A stretch of 64,000 bases of DNA from Camellia lanceoleosa (GCA_025200525.1 CM045763.1:63561018-63625017), one strand, 5' to 3'; shown: positions 35,778-47,891, numbered from the stretch's first letter. Numbers and translations: made by a program. Notes: generated by a model from the letters alone, not told the origin.

Positions 35778-36019
35778 GGCTTTGTTTGGGAAGCTAAAGG
35801 TTAGGTTTTTTATGGCTAAAATAGTCATAAAAAATAAAATAAACTTTTTAGTCACAAAAAATAAATTATCACATTCAATTCATAATCATTACATTCTTTT
35901 TTTCACAAAAAAGTTAAAAAAGTCAAAAACTCTTTCTAAAAGAGATTTTTTAACCTTAGACTAAAATAGACAAAAAAAACTAAAAAGTTAAAAAATCAAT
36001 CTACTTTTCAAACGAAGTC
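35778..36019 (+). mobile_element. Tourist-like MITE with TTA target duplication
   Basis: The termini GGCTTTGTTTGGGAAG and CTTTTCAAACGAAGTC are inverted repeats flanked by TTA on both sides (35775-35777, 36020-36022). At 242 bp it is the best-bordered member of a family also seen at 21650 and 26308. Confidence 0.75.
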
Positions 36020-36951
36020 TTAATTAATATCAATGATATAATCAATCATTCAAGTAAGAAATTAACATTATATAAGAGAAAAAAGAAAAAGAAAGGTAGA
36101 AATAGGGCGGTTTGAGAACAATGGCCCAGTGTTTTTATTTTTAACTTTTTACACAAAAAAAAGTCGAAAAAAATCATGAAAAGTCAATTTTTTTTTAACA
36201 CAAAAAAGTTAAAACACTACAAAAAAAATAAAATAAAATAAAAATATATAAATTTTTTACTTACTTCACAAATCACCACTCAATCTACATTATTAATATT
36301 TTTGAATATTAATCAATCAATCATTCGAGTGAGGAATCAACTTTATTGACGGATCCAGAGAAGACAAGAACATCATCCTCTCCAACATTGGTGGTGATGA
36401 TAGCTTCCCCAATAACTTCCTTAGCCTTTCTTGTCATTAATGGATCATACGGCGTCGTTTATCTTCTATCCACCTCTTCTTCTTCTTCACTATTCTTCTT
36501 CATTCCTCCTTCCACTTCTTTCTCTACCTGCTGCGCTTTACTCTTTGTGTGCTTCCATATGTTAATGTGGCCTCTCCTCTCTCCTCTCTCTCTCTCTCCA
36601 CACATTACTTGCATTCATATATGGGTCCTGTTATGGTATGCAACCCTTAAAGTTGTATACCATCTGCAATCAACAAAAAAAGTGTAAGTATAAGGTGTAA
36701 ACATAAAAAAGAAGACAAATAAAAAGACGTAAATGGGTTGTATACCATGTGCCTTGCACACTTAAGAAAAGTCTTTCATACATACATACATATCAACCAA
36801 CACTTCCACTTTTGGATAATGTTAAGATACACGTGTCTGGCATGATACGAGTTGCATGATATTTGGACATGTGCATGCAATCCACGGTTACACGTAGCCG
36901 TCAGAGCATAGTCACCCCTACCATGCTTCGAGAAGTCATCTCGAGTGCATA
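36020..36951. other. Spacer with CT-rich block
   Basis: AT-rich, then 36345-36610, which is richer in C/T (TCTTCTTCTTC and CTCTCTCTCTC) and carries a 113-codon frame with no recognised domain. The minus strand of 36345-36445 reads like a coding fragment but was not identified. Confidence 0.5.
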
Positions 36952-37917
36952 GTTATCAAATTGAAATTCGTATCATGAATTAAAATAGTCCCGTACCGAA
37001 TTATGAATCGAAACGAATCGAATCGTCGATCATAAAGATTTAGTTACTTTTTCTAAATTACTTAAGAACATATATTTACATATTTAAATGTTAAATATAT
37101 CTTATAAATATGAAATATTTAAACTTACATCAATGAAAATATTATTTTTAATGATAATCTTTTAGTTTAATAGGTAAGAAGTTAACAAAGGTTTTTATGT
37201 AAGATCATATTATTTATTTATTTATTTTTATAGATATTTCTTATCAATTATTCTTAATAAATATAATAACTAAATAGATAAGTTATCAGTTTCTAAAGTA
37301 ATAATAATTAACAACGATATTGATATTTAGACAATAAACATACATACTTTTTTAAGTAACAGTGAGCAAATTATAAGAAAGAATTATTTAGAATCTTTTA
37401 TTTTAAAACCTAAAACATTTTAAAAGGTATAACTGACTTTACACATGTAATATTCAATTTAATAAAATAACAATAGATAATTCATAGTATAACTTTAATC
37501 TTAAAATTCTTTAGAAGATATATTATGATTTTTAATGAAAAAAAATAAGAAGAAAGGTTAAAAATATGTTAATCCTAACTGAATCTAATTAGATCCTATT
37601 AAAAATTTCATGATTACTAAAATAATAACAAATCATGTGTATATATTGGTTATTTTGGTACTAAACGCTATTAAAAGTTGTATAATGTCATTTTCATTAA
37701 AAAGATGGAGAAGAAAAGAGTCGAAAATATGTCGGATACAATAATTTCAAAAATTGCATGAATCATAAAATGTGAATCGAATCGTGAATTGATTGTAAAT
37801 CATGCGATTCACTAGAAATTCACTTCCAATATAAATTCATCTATAGATTCATATCGATTTTGTAAAAATTACGAATCGAATCGTGAATCAAATCACGAAT
37901 TGTAAGACTCTGATAAC
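36952..37917. mobile_element. Inverted-repeat element with GAATCGAATCG subterminal repeats
   Basis: The outer ends GTTATCAAA and CTGATAAC are inverted. Both ends carry clusters of AATCGAATCG / CGATTC and ACGAATT motifs facing each other (36965-37030 and 37765-37905) around an AT-rich non-coding core of about 700 bp. Subterminal repeats like these are typical of non-autonomous hAT or Mutator-like elements. The target duplication is unclear. Confidence 0.6.
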
Positions 37918-38863
37918 ACAGATTGGGTGGTCTTGAAGGAATACTCAATATCATTTATTATAAAACGAGTGTTTAGTTGTTTCTTAAAATGGATAAAAAA
38001 AAAAATTATGAATCTCACGATCTCAACGAATAAAAATCAAATTGAAACCCCATATCAACATGAGCAAAAAATAATTTTCCCATGCTTCGCGTTGCACGTG
38101 GTCAGCATGTATCAATTTGTTTATAAAAATGGTAAAATATAAATACACTCTTTGATATTTGTTTAGAAAATGCAATTTGTCCATTATAATTCTAAAAAAT
38201 TAAATTTCGCCTCATAAAATTTCTAATTTTATAAGAAATGATTAATTTTATTAATAAATTACCAAGTTAATTATCATGACAAATAGGAAAGTTAAAATGC
38301 GTTATGCATTTAAAACAATCAAACTCAAATCTGCCCATTTAATAAATGGGTTGGACAAATGTGCTTAACCAATCCATTTACTTCATCTACTTTTTTCTCT
38401 CTATATTTTTTTTAGTTTTTTTTTCGAACAAATTTTTTTTTAAATTTTTTTTTGAATTGGGTAAAAGTGCTGCCCATTTAGACGGGCATAAATGGGTATC
38501 TATATCCAACCGTAAACTCAATTTTAATTGGGTTGACAATTAGCAATCTATTTAAGCTTATTTATTGATTTGGATGGGTTAATATGGATTTTAAATGGGT
38601 ATAATTAGACGATTCATGGATTTGGATTGAGTTTGCTACTTCTAACAGTTTTTAATGATATTAAAAATTTATTTCAGTTAGTAATTTAGGAAATTTTATT
38701 ATTATATAGAAATATAATTAAGTATTTTATATTTTTTAATTAATGCTGTTAAATAAAAAATTATGACAATGAAGTATTTGTAATTTTTCAGACTACATGA
38801 GGTAATCTATATTTTAAACAAACCTTAAAGAGTATATTTGTAATTTACTCTTTTAAAAATAGA

Positions 38864-39726
38864 GGTTTCTGCTTAATACAGATTCCCCCTTACGTTTGAA
38901 AAATTACATTATCCTCCTTGAAGTTTGTAATTTCATTACAAATTATCCCTTGGATTGTTGATGTCATACTCTAAAATTTTTTAAATAACCATTTTGTCAT
39001 TTTTCCAATCATTTCTTTTTTCTATCATCATGATTACATTCTAAAACTTTTTATCATTAAATTTTACCTAAACATGTTTTTATTGAATGATGATATATAA
39101 ATATAAATTTTATATAATATTTTCAAACACAATGATATAACTTAATGATAACTTTTCACTTTAAAACAAAACACTCATAAGCATGATTTATATTTACAAC
39201 AATATCACTTTCACAACATTTTTATGATATTTTTTATATAAATTTTTATATATGAATAGAATTTTTAATTTTTATTTCCACCATCATTTTTTCTTCCTCG
39301 TTTATTCACCCACATTTATTACAGTATTATCAAATAATTCACATTTATTACAATATTATTGATTTTTTGTATTTTTTTTTGTATTTGGTGAATTTTAAAA
39401 AAAAAAATACAAAATATTATATTTCTTAAGTATATCTAGATTAGGTGTATCTAAAAAATAAAAAAAATATATAAAATGCTTAAAATATTTAAAAATTTCA
39501 ATAAAAATAAAAAAACACGAAAAATAAAAAAAAATCAATTTTTTTGTGTGAATTAAATCCAAGAATATAATTATTATTTCTCTTGAAATGACTTAAACAA
39601 AATATTAATATTATTTTATTATTTTATATGTATAAATATTAAGGGACAAATATATCATTTTAATCTGACAATAGAATAAGTGTAATTTTTCAAACATTAA
39701 GAGAATCTGTATTAAACAAAAATCCC
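38864..39726. mobile_element. Element with ~45-bp terminal inverted repeats
   Basis: TGCTTAATACAGATTC...TTTGAAAAATTACA (38864-38908) is repeated inverted as TGTAATTTTTCAAA...GAATCTGTATTAAAC (39681-39726). Outside the arms, GTAATTTACTCTTTTAAAAATA (left, ~38840-38861) and GTAATTTACCCTTAAAAATA (right, ~39740-39760) are direct repeats, longer than a normal target duplication. The interior is AT-rich and non-coding. Confidence 0.65.
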
Positions 39727-39873
39727 ATCACGGATCAATGTAATTTACCCTTAAAAATAAAGAGATACAAACTAAATTTCACATTTGTGGACTTACATAT
39801 ATAGGTCCACACACATTTGAATAATTGATAAATAGTTACAGCAGTGCTAGGGTTATATGGGTACATAAGAATA

Positions 39874-40276
39874 TGTGGGAGCCGAATAAGTAAAAGAGTC
39901 AGAAGATGCGTATCCCAGAAATTAGATACTATTCGGCTTCATATTGCGTGACTAGGACGCCGAATATGTTAGTAAAGCCGAATAGACGGAGGTTAGTAGC
40001 TTCGAATGAATAAAAAGGGAATGGGATAAAAGTAGGCTCAGGCCCCGAGGCCCAGAAAGCAAGTATAAATACAAGAACCACAGATTTAGAAAGGTATGTA
40101 AGAATCACTTCACTTAACTTAGTAAACAAGCTATCTTGAGTGTCTGAACTAACTTGTTCGTTGAAGTGCTAATTCCGGCACCCTCGACCGGAGTGTTTGT
40201 ATCTTTTCAGGTGACTAGCTGAGGATCACTAGCGTCTCCCAGGATCTGAAGAGTATTTCCAAACCATTTCTTCATA
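39874..40276 (+). repeat. 5' LTR of the Tat element
   Basis: Starts TGTGGGAG. TATAAATA at 40064-40071 is the probable promoter TATA box. It ends CATA where the 3' LTR ends CACA, a C-to-T change at the terminus. Bases ~40020-40276 are nearly identical to the other LTR while the first ~150 bp differ much more. Confidence 0.92.
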
Positions 40277-40278
40277 AT

Positions 40279-40297
40279 TGGCGCCGTCTGTGGGAAT
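40279..40297 (+). promoter_or_regulatory. Primer-binding site of the Tat element
   Basis: TGGCGCCGTCTGTGGGA lies two bases after the LTR end, the usual place for the tRNA-primed start of minus-strand DNA. The TGGCGCC core ends in the complement of a tRNA 3' CCA. The exact tRNA was not assigned. Confidence 0.75.
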
Positions 40298-40311
40298 ACT
40301 CAAATACATCC

Positions 40312-40908
40312 ATGGCAGGCGTGATTGAAGATCCTCCGATAGTCACTGACAAGACTGCACAGAGAGGTGACCTCATCCCAGCAAACTCGCTTAGACCAAA
40401 AACCATCGCAACAAGACTTTCCTCGGACCTCTGCTCATCTTCAAACCCAACGCAAAAGACAATACAAGCGACCATGGCACAAGCTAGGCAAACCAAACAG
40501 AGGTTGGACAACATCATCGCTGAGAACGAACGTCTTCGCCGCGATCTGGCCTCGGAAATAGCAAAATCCAAACAAACGGTGCGCCAGGCTTCTGAGCGAC
40601 CCTCGAGGGCAGATGATCGACGATCTCGGGCCCGACAACAAGAAACTGACGGCCGCTATGCCTCAACAGATCATTTTGAGGAGTTAGCAAAGGACGAACG
40701 TCTCCACCAATGCGTCCGGAGGAGTGTGGTCGAAAAACCTACCCTTCCGAAGGATGCATTTTTGCTTGACACCGTCCACATGATATATAACCTACCGCAG
40801 CCCCGGCCGTGCATGCGATCCAATCACATCCAGGCCCCTAACAGCAACTCACGCCAGCAAAGCGGCCTTAAGAAACGCCAAGTATCACCTTTGACGATTT
40901 TGATTTGA
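40312..40908 (+). pseudogene. Residual Tat gag (internally deleted)
   Basis: The 198-codon frame from ATG 40312 has an N-terminal low-complexity part and a coiled-coil-like Gln/Arg/Glu segment (residues ~55-110). The Retrotrans_gag capsid domain and the zinc knuckle, several hundred residues in full relatives, are missing: the frame passes from a linker straight to the pre-protease region. Near 40880 the true pol frame (ITFDDFDLIGV) is in another phase. The element could not make its own capsid. Confidence 0.75.
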
Positions 40909-43900
40909 TTGGTGTAACATTTCCTCACATCGATTCGTTGGTTGTTGAGCTACGTGTAAACCGGTTCACCGTCGAACGCGTTCTTATCGACTAGGGCAGC
41001 ACCTCGGAGGTTATGTATTATAAAACCTTCACCAAACTCAGATTCAACGAGTCAGACCTGACTCCGGCCCCTTATCCACTATTCGGCTTCAATGCCACTC
41101 CAGAGTACCCATTGGGAAAGATCAGCTTACCCGTTCGAGTAGGCTCCAGAATGGTGGACGTGGAATTCTTGATCGTCAGGCTGCCATCGCCGTACAATCT
41201 CATCATGGGGCGATCGTGGTTGCATACATTGCAGGCCATCCCAAGCACCTATCATCAACTGCTACGTTTCCCAATAGAACACGGCATTGAGCAAATCCGC
41301 GGATCCCAGAAATCGGCACAAGCATGTTATCTCCTTGCCGCCAGAACGCCAAAGGAACTGTAAGTAAACTCCATTGAGGTGCCGAATCGGGAGATCCTGG
41401 ATGACGTTGGGCGGTATCCAAATGAGAAGGCCACGGCAGATTTAGACCGATTTGACATTGATGGAAGCCTAGAAAAGTTCTTCATGATCGGCGCCTCTCT
41501 GAATCAGGCCGATAGGCAGCAGCTGATCTCTTTCTTGCTCAACAACCTTGACGTCTTTGCGTGGACTCCGTACGAAATGCCGGGAATAGACCTGTCAGTT
41601 TCACAACACCATCTGAATGTCGATCCGAAATATAAGCCGATCATTCAGAAAGGCCGATGGTCAGCCATGGAGCACATTGCCGCCGTTGTTAAGGAGGTAG
41701 ACAGACTGCTTGACGCCGGGGCAATTAGAGAAGTCACTTGCCCTACGTGGCTTTCCAATACAGTGGTGGTGAAGAAGAAAAATGGGACTTGGCGAGTGTG
41801 CGTCGACTTCACGGATCTGAACAAAGCTTGCCCCAAAGACTGTTTTTCTCTACCTAGAATCGACCAGCTCGTCGATGCGACGGCACGTCATCAACGCATG
41901 AGCTTCCTTGATGCTTACAGAGGCTACCATCAAATCGCCAAGCATCTATATGACCAGGACAAAACTGCCTTCCTCACCCCAAGAGGAACCTATTGTTACA
42001 AAGTTATGCCTTTTGGGCTGAAGAATGCAGGGGCAACCTACCAAAGATTGGTCACCGCCATGTTCAAAGAGCAACTCGGCCACACTATGGAAGTATACAT
42101 CGACGATATGGTGGCCAAGTCCAAAGAAGAACAGAATCATATAGATGATGTAGAAAAGACATTCAGCATCTTACGCAAATACAGAATGAAACTGAACGCT
42201 TCCAAGTTTGCGTTCGGAATCGGCTTTGGCAAATTCCTGGGTTACATTGTCAATCACCGAGGACTCGAAGCCAACCCGAGGCAAGTCATAGCAATCTTGG
42301 AACTCGGCTCCCCCCGTTCAATAAAAAAAGTCCAAAAGTTAATGGGGATGGCCGCTGCACTCAACAGGTTCATCAGTCGGTCTACAGATCGCTGCCGACA
42401 ATTCTTTCAGACACTACGGCAGGGTAAGGCTTTTGAATGGTCCGCCGAATGCGAATCAGCCTTCAACGGACTCAAGACCTACCTCCACTCAGTACCTCTC
42501 TTGACAACACCCACCGCTGGTGACCCGTTCATCCTATATCTAGCAGTTTTCGATAGGGCCGTCAGCGCCATACTGTTAAAAGAGGAGGAGGGGAAGCAAC
42601 GGCCAGTGTATTATGTGAGCAAGGCCATGGTTGACGCCGAAACACGCTACCTTCCGCTGGAAAAACTCATCTTGGCCTTAGTCATGGCGGCAAGAAAACT
42701 GATGCATTACTTCCAGGGACATAGCATTGGGGTGCTAACAGATTATCCCCTTCGATCAGTACTACGGAGTGCAGAAGCATCAGGATGTGTTTCAAAATGG
42801 GCTCTTGAACTCGGCCAATACGACATTCGGTTTTTACCTAAAACTGCAATCAAGGGGCAGGTGTTGGCCGACTTTGTTGCTGAATTCACCGGCGAGCTTG
42901 CCAACCTCAAACCTGATGAAGTTAGACCAAAGGCTGAAGTTCTACCAAAGCCGAACTGGAGAATTTATGTCGGGGATATTTGGCAATTATACTGTGATGG
43001 ATCATCTAACCAAAGGGGCAGTGGCGCTAGAGTTGTAATCGTGTCTCCAGACAGCGTTGCAATTGAGCAGGCCGTCAAGCTTGGCTTCGAAGCATCAAAT
43101 AACGAAGCCGAATACGAAGCCTTTCTAGTCGGTCTGCAGAAGGCGCACCTTTTCGGCGCGCGGCGTCTGCTTGTGTTTTGTGATTCAAAGTTGGTAATCA
43201 ATCAGCTAAAGGGGGAGTACGCGGCAAGAAATGACCGTATGGCAGCCTACATGAAAACGACCAATTCCTTGCTGCAAAATTTGACCATCACGAACTGAAC
43301 CAAATAACACGCGACCAGAACACACGCGGATGCCTTGGCGTGCCTAGCCTCCACCATCAATTTTGAGATCAAACGGACCATCGAAGTAGGTTTCGTCCCA
43401 GAGCCGAGTATTAGCCCTTCGGAGGAAATCCATGTCAACGTTATAGAATCTGCACCAAGCTGGATGGACCTCATTGCTGCATTCCTCTCTTCTGAACAAC
43501 TTCTAGAGGACAAAAAAGAAGCACACAAGCTGCGAAATAAAGCCCTGCAATACTATCTAGATCTACAAGGAGGGCTTTACAAAAAGTCCCTCTCTGGTCC
43601 ATATTTGGAATGCGTGCACCCTGACAAAGTGGAGGAGCTTTTGACAGAGATACATGAAAGCAGTTGCGGTGCCCATTTTGGCGGACGCTCCCTAGCCCAT
43701 TGAGCTATAACGCAAGGATATTATTGGCCGACAATCAGAGCTGACGCGGAGAGTTATGTAAAAAAATGCGAACAGTGCCAAAAGTTCTCCCCATTAACCC
43801 ATCTGCCTGCCGAAGAGTTGAACTCTATCACCAGCCCCTGGCCGTTTGCTCAGTGGGGACTTGATATCGTAGGACCATTGCCCAAGGCCCTAGGTAACAA

Positions 43901-44699
43901 GTGATTCTTAATCGTCGCGACAGACTACTTCACAAAATGGGTCGAAGCGGAGGCTTTAACACATATACGAGATGCCGACATTAAACGCTTTGTGTGGAGA
44001 AACATCATAACACGGTTCGGCATTCTGAGAGCTCTCATCTCAGACAATGGCACCCAGTTCGATTGTGGCGTATATCGAGAGTTATACAGCAAATATGGCA
44101 TTCGGCCTTACTTCTCGACACCGGCCTACCTCCAAAGAAATGGTCAAGCTGAAGCCTCTAACAAATCCATCTTGGACGGCAACAAAAAGAGGCTGGAAAA
44201 AGCTAAAGGCAAATGGGTCGAAGAATTGCCGAGTGTATTGTGGGCTCATCGTACTACGCCGAGGAGATCCACTGGAGAAACGCCATTTGCTCTATGCTTT
44301 GGAACCCAGGCAATCTTACCCTTGGAAATCGGCCTCCCAACTCTGAAATCGCAAGTTTTTGATATGGGCCGAAACGACATGATGCTTGCCCTAGATCTGA
44401 TTCTAATCGAAGAACGAAGAGACCGCGCCCTGGCATCTATGGCACGGTATTAGCAGCAGCTCGCCAAGTCATATAATCAGCGAGTTCAGTTGCGCCGATA
44501 CATGCCAGGAGAGCTTGCCCTAAAGAAGGTACTTCCAGCCGACCGGAGACTGGCCGATGGAAAATTGGGTCCAAACTGGGACGGCCCCTATCAAATTGAA
44601 TCCATCGCAGGAACAGGGGCATATCGGCTCTCAGACATGTCAGGAAGAAGCTTGCTACGGCCTTGGAATTCAACACATTTACGTAAATTCTATCATTGA
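40887..44699 (+). pseudogene. Tat pol: protease, RT, RNase H, second RNase H, integrase (stops in frame)
   Basis: One frame runs through almost the whole of pol. The protease has its active-site region broken by TAG (40992-40994, VLID-stop-GSTSE). Counting from 41379, the RT has DFTDLNKACPKD (~145) and YIDDMVAKS (240-248); the first RNase H follows (~390-500); a second, archaeal-type RNase H starts at YCDGSSNQRG (~537) with NNEAEYEA about 40 residues on. The integrase has a zinc-binding H-H-C-C part (~43670-43790), the DIVGPLP / ATDYFTKW segment (~43860-43945), ISDNGTQF (~44037) and the catalytic Glu in NGQAEASNK (~44140). Stops: 40992 TAG, 41361 TAA, 43701 TGA, 43902 TGA, 44451 TAG. Around 43277-43320 two small deletions shift and then restore the frame. 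Confidence 0.92.
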
Positions 44700-44824
44700 C
44701 TCGACTTGTGGGCTTGATACTTGTACATGTTCCACCTTTGCAATACAAGGTTTCTCGTTTTCTTAAGCTCGCTCCCAAGCCTTGATTAATAAGGACCGAT
44801 TAAGCCTTCCAAGGCTAAAACAAA

Positions 44825-45410
44825 GACTCCGGATTCAGAGCGCCCTTCGTGGATATCACGATTGGCCAAAATAAAGCCTCCGGATTCGGAGCCCTCTTTT
44901 GGTGCATGACACCTTAGGGCCGATTAAGACTCCGGATTCGGAGCGCCCTTCGTGGATATCACGATTGGCCAAAATAAAGCCTCCAGATTCGGAGCCCCCT
45001 TTTAGTGCATGACACCTTAAGGCCGATTAAGACTCCGGATTTGGAGCGCCCTTCGTGGATATCACGATTGGCCAAAATAAAGCCTCTGGATTCGGAGCCC
45101 CTATTTTGGTGCATGACACCTTAGGGCCGATTAAGACTCCGGATTCGGAGCACCCTTCGTGGATATCACGATTGGCCAAAATAAAGCCTCCGGATTCGGA
45201 GCCCCCTTTTGGTGCATGACACCTTAGGGCCGATTAAGACTTCGGATCCGGAGCGTCCTTCGTGGATATCACGATTGGCCAAAATAAAGCCTCCGGATTC
45301 GGAGCCCCCTTTTTGTGCATGACACCTTAGGGCCGATTAAGCCTATTAAGGCCGATTAAGACTCTGAATTCGGAGCGCCTTTCGTGGATATCACGATTGG
45401 CCTTTTTGAG
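44825..45410 (+). repeat. Tandem array 1 of the Tat element, ~103-bp unit, six copies
   Basis: GACTCCGGATTCGGAGCG-type unit starts fall at 44825, 44928, 45031, 45135, 45238 and 45360. Each unit also has CGTGGATATCACGATTGGCC and GTGCATGACACCTTA. The period is 103-104 bp except the last, lengthened by a 19-bp internal duplication. Copies are highly alike. It follows the pol stop by about 125 bp. Confidence 0.93.
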
Positions 45411-45623
45411 AGATGCATTCGGACCACTTCATTGGCCGAATAAATATTCACTGAGAATTGTTCTTAATTCAAGCCGGTCAATGCATGTCTAAACATTTAC
45501 GCCATGCAACACAAAACTTGCCAGTAAGTTGAAATAATACGATTAATTAAGCACATAACATTTCAAGACCAAATACAAACGTTGAAAATAAAAGAAATTC
45601 TATTTATTCGGCGCGAAGTCTAT

Positions 45624-46589
45624 TTATTCGGCACCCTCATCGTCGCTCTTCTCAATTTCGAAATCGGAATAAGGAAAGTAGTGGCGATGATACAGGGGCG
45701 AGGCCGAATCAATGCCCACGGCTTCGAGAGATTCCTCGGTTTGAAGGGCCTTGATCCAGTCGTGCTTGAATCCACGATTTTCACATCGACAGACCTCCTC
45801 GGCAAGGTCCTGTTTGGTCTTCTCTATCCCGACCTTCAGGCCGTCCTGAAACCCCTTTTTATAACCCGAGGTCTGTTGGGTTACTCTCTCCGTAACAACC
45901 AATTTAGATTGACCGGCCGCCACCGACGCGCTCATTTAAACATTCTTCAGCTCCCGAAGCTCACGCTCAGCCTTTTCCGCGCTAATCTCCAGACTGAGTT
46001 TCCTTTTGTCCTTTTTCTCGCTCTCACGTCGCGCTTCCCGCAGACGCATGCTGACTTCATAAACAGCATATAGTCCTTTCACGGCCCCATGTATGCCGTC
46101 TCGAAATACTTCGAAATCTCGATGTCCGACCATCGCTTGGTGGACTTCCGGCGGGAATATCTGTCGAGCGAACTCCACTGCCACATCTGGGTCTTTAATG
46201 ATAGAATCTGCCTCCATCATTGGTCTATTCCTCACAGAAACCGCAAAACTCAACGGTCATGGCGTCGCATCAGGCTCGATTCTCGGTCGTGGGCGCGGAG
46301 AATTTCCCCATTGTTGCCTGTCCTTTCAGGACGATCTACTTCGATGACTAAGGGGCTGCTGTGTTTCCCGATCCTTGGACGTTCTTTTTCCTGTACGCGT
46401 AGGCTCGCTACTACGACTCATTGCGGCGTCTGATTCAGTCAATCTTCGTCCCTCCCAAGTTGCCTGAATGGAAATAAGTAGGGCCTCTGGCGTGCACCCA
46501 CTCCATTTATCCTTCAATGTTTGCAGCTCTCCTGAGGCATCGTCAGTAATCCCAAACGTCAACAGTTGGATGACAATTGTCCAGCCCAC
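45624..46589 (-). pseudogene. Antisense module 1 of the Tat element
   Basis: Open on the minus strand: 46589-46326 (frame broken before the next part), then 46253-45936 and 45935-45624, which are in one frame separated by a single TAA. The encoded protein is charged and coiled-coil-like (RLREARRESEKKDKRK, KAERELRELK) and ends in CENRGFKHDWIKAL plus an acidic tail (SDDEGAE). The ENRGFKHxW motif is shared with module 2. No enzyme domain was recognised. It may be the 3' part of a second reverse-strand gene whose 5' part was lost or replaced by array 2. Confidence 0.6.
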
Positions 46590-47655
46590 GAGTCGGGCCA
46601 GCTCGCGCCCTGGCTAAGGCAAGGGCAGATTTATTAATTTGGTCGGCCATGTTTTCAAGCGCAAGCGCCGACCAATCGGTGCCTCAGCCAGCCCACGAGT
46701 TAGGTCCATTCGGCTTCCCAAGCTCGCTCCCTGGCTAAGGCAAGGGTAGATTTATTAATCTGGTCAGCCATGTTTTCAAGCGCCGATCAATCGAGACACC
46801 TTCACCGGCCCACGAGTTAGGCCCATTGCTTCCTAAGCTCGCTCGCTAAGGGCGATTTTAACTGTCGACCATGTTTTCAAGCGCAAGCACCGATCAATCC
46901 GTGCCTCAGCCAGCCCATGAGTTAGGCCCATTCGGCTTCCCAAGCCTCAGCCAGCTCACGAGTTAGGCCCATTCGGCTTCCCAAGCTTGCGCCCTGGCTA
47001 AGGGCAGATTTACTATTTGGCTTCCCAAGCTCACGCCCTAGCTAAGGCAAGGAAAGATTTATTAATCTGGTCGGCCATGTTTTCAAGCGCAAGCGCCGAT
47101 CAATCTGTGCCTCAGCCAGCCCACGAGTTAGGCCCATTCGGTTTCCCAAGCTTGCACACTGGCTAAGGACAGATTTATTAATCTGGTCGGCCATGTTTTC
47201 AAGCACAAGCGCCGATCAATCCGTGCCTCAGCCAGCCTACGAGTTAGGCCCATTCAGCTTCCCAAGCCTCAGCCAGCCCACGAGTAAGGCCCATTCGGCT
47301 TCCCAAGCTCGTGCCCTGGCTAAGGGCAGATTTACTATTTGGCTTCCCAAGCTCGCGCCCTGGCTAAGGCAAGGGCAGATTTATTAATCTGGTCAGCCAT
47401 GTTTTCAAGCGCAAATGCCGATCAGTCTGTACCTCAGCCAGCCCACAAGTTAGGCCCATTCGGCTTCCCAAGCTTGCGCCCTGGCTAAGGCAAGGACAGA
47501 TTTACTTTATTAATCTGGTCGGCCATGTTTTCAAGCGCAAGCATCGATCAATCTGCGCCTTAGCCAGCCCACGAGTTAGGCCCATTCGGTTTCCCAAGCT
47601 CGCGCCCTGGCTAAGGCAAGGACAGATTTACTTTATTAATCTGATCGGCCAAATA
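46581..47655. repeat. Tandem array 2 of the Tat element, irregular 100-220-bp units
   Basis: About seven units, each with GGTCGGCCATGTTTTCAAGC (near 46640, 46763, 46865, 47078, 47186, 47392, 47518) and CAGCCCACGAGTTAGGCCCA plus CCTGGCTAAGGCAAGG. Unit length varies because of nested partial repeats. Unrelated to array 1. Confidence 0.88.
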
Positions 47656-47891
47656 CCTAAGCTAAGCAGCCGATCTAACCATAACCGAAAGCAATATCAT
47701 TCATCAACATTTTCCTTAGCCAGTTGAGCACAGCTCATGAAATTTTATATACTCAAGTTACAAAATAAAAAGCTACAAGCCCGTATAAAAATGCCTAGCA
47801 AAAAAACTATGATTGTAGCAACAGATGAAAAATACTAAATTAAAAACTGTAAAAATACATTCGACATCCTAAAAATTGTCAGTCGGCCGGA

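Noticed and set aside
36346..36687. 113-codon + strand ORF
   Set aside because: Starts with TTG, is hydrophobic and serine-rich only because of TTC/CTC runs, and shows no family motif.
44825..47655. CRISPR-like array
   Set aside because: The repeats are direct tandem satellites without unique spacers, inside a plant retrotransposon.
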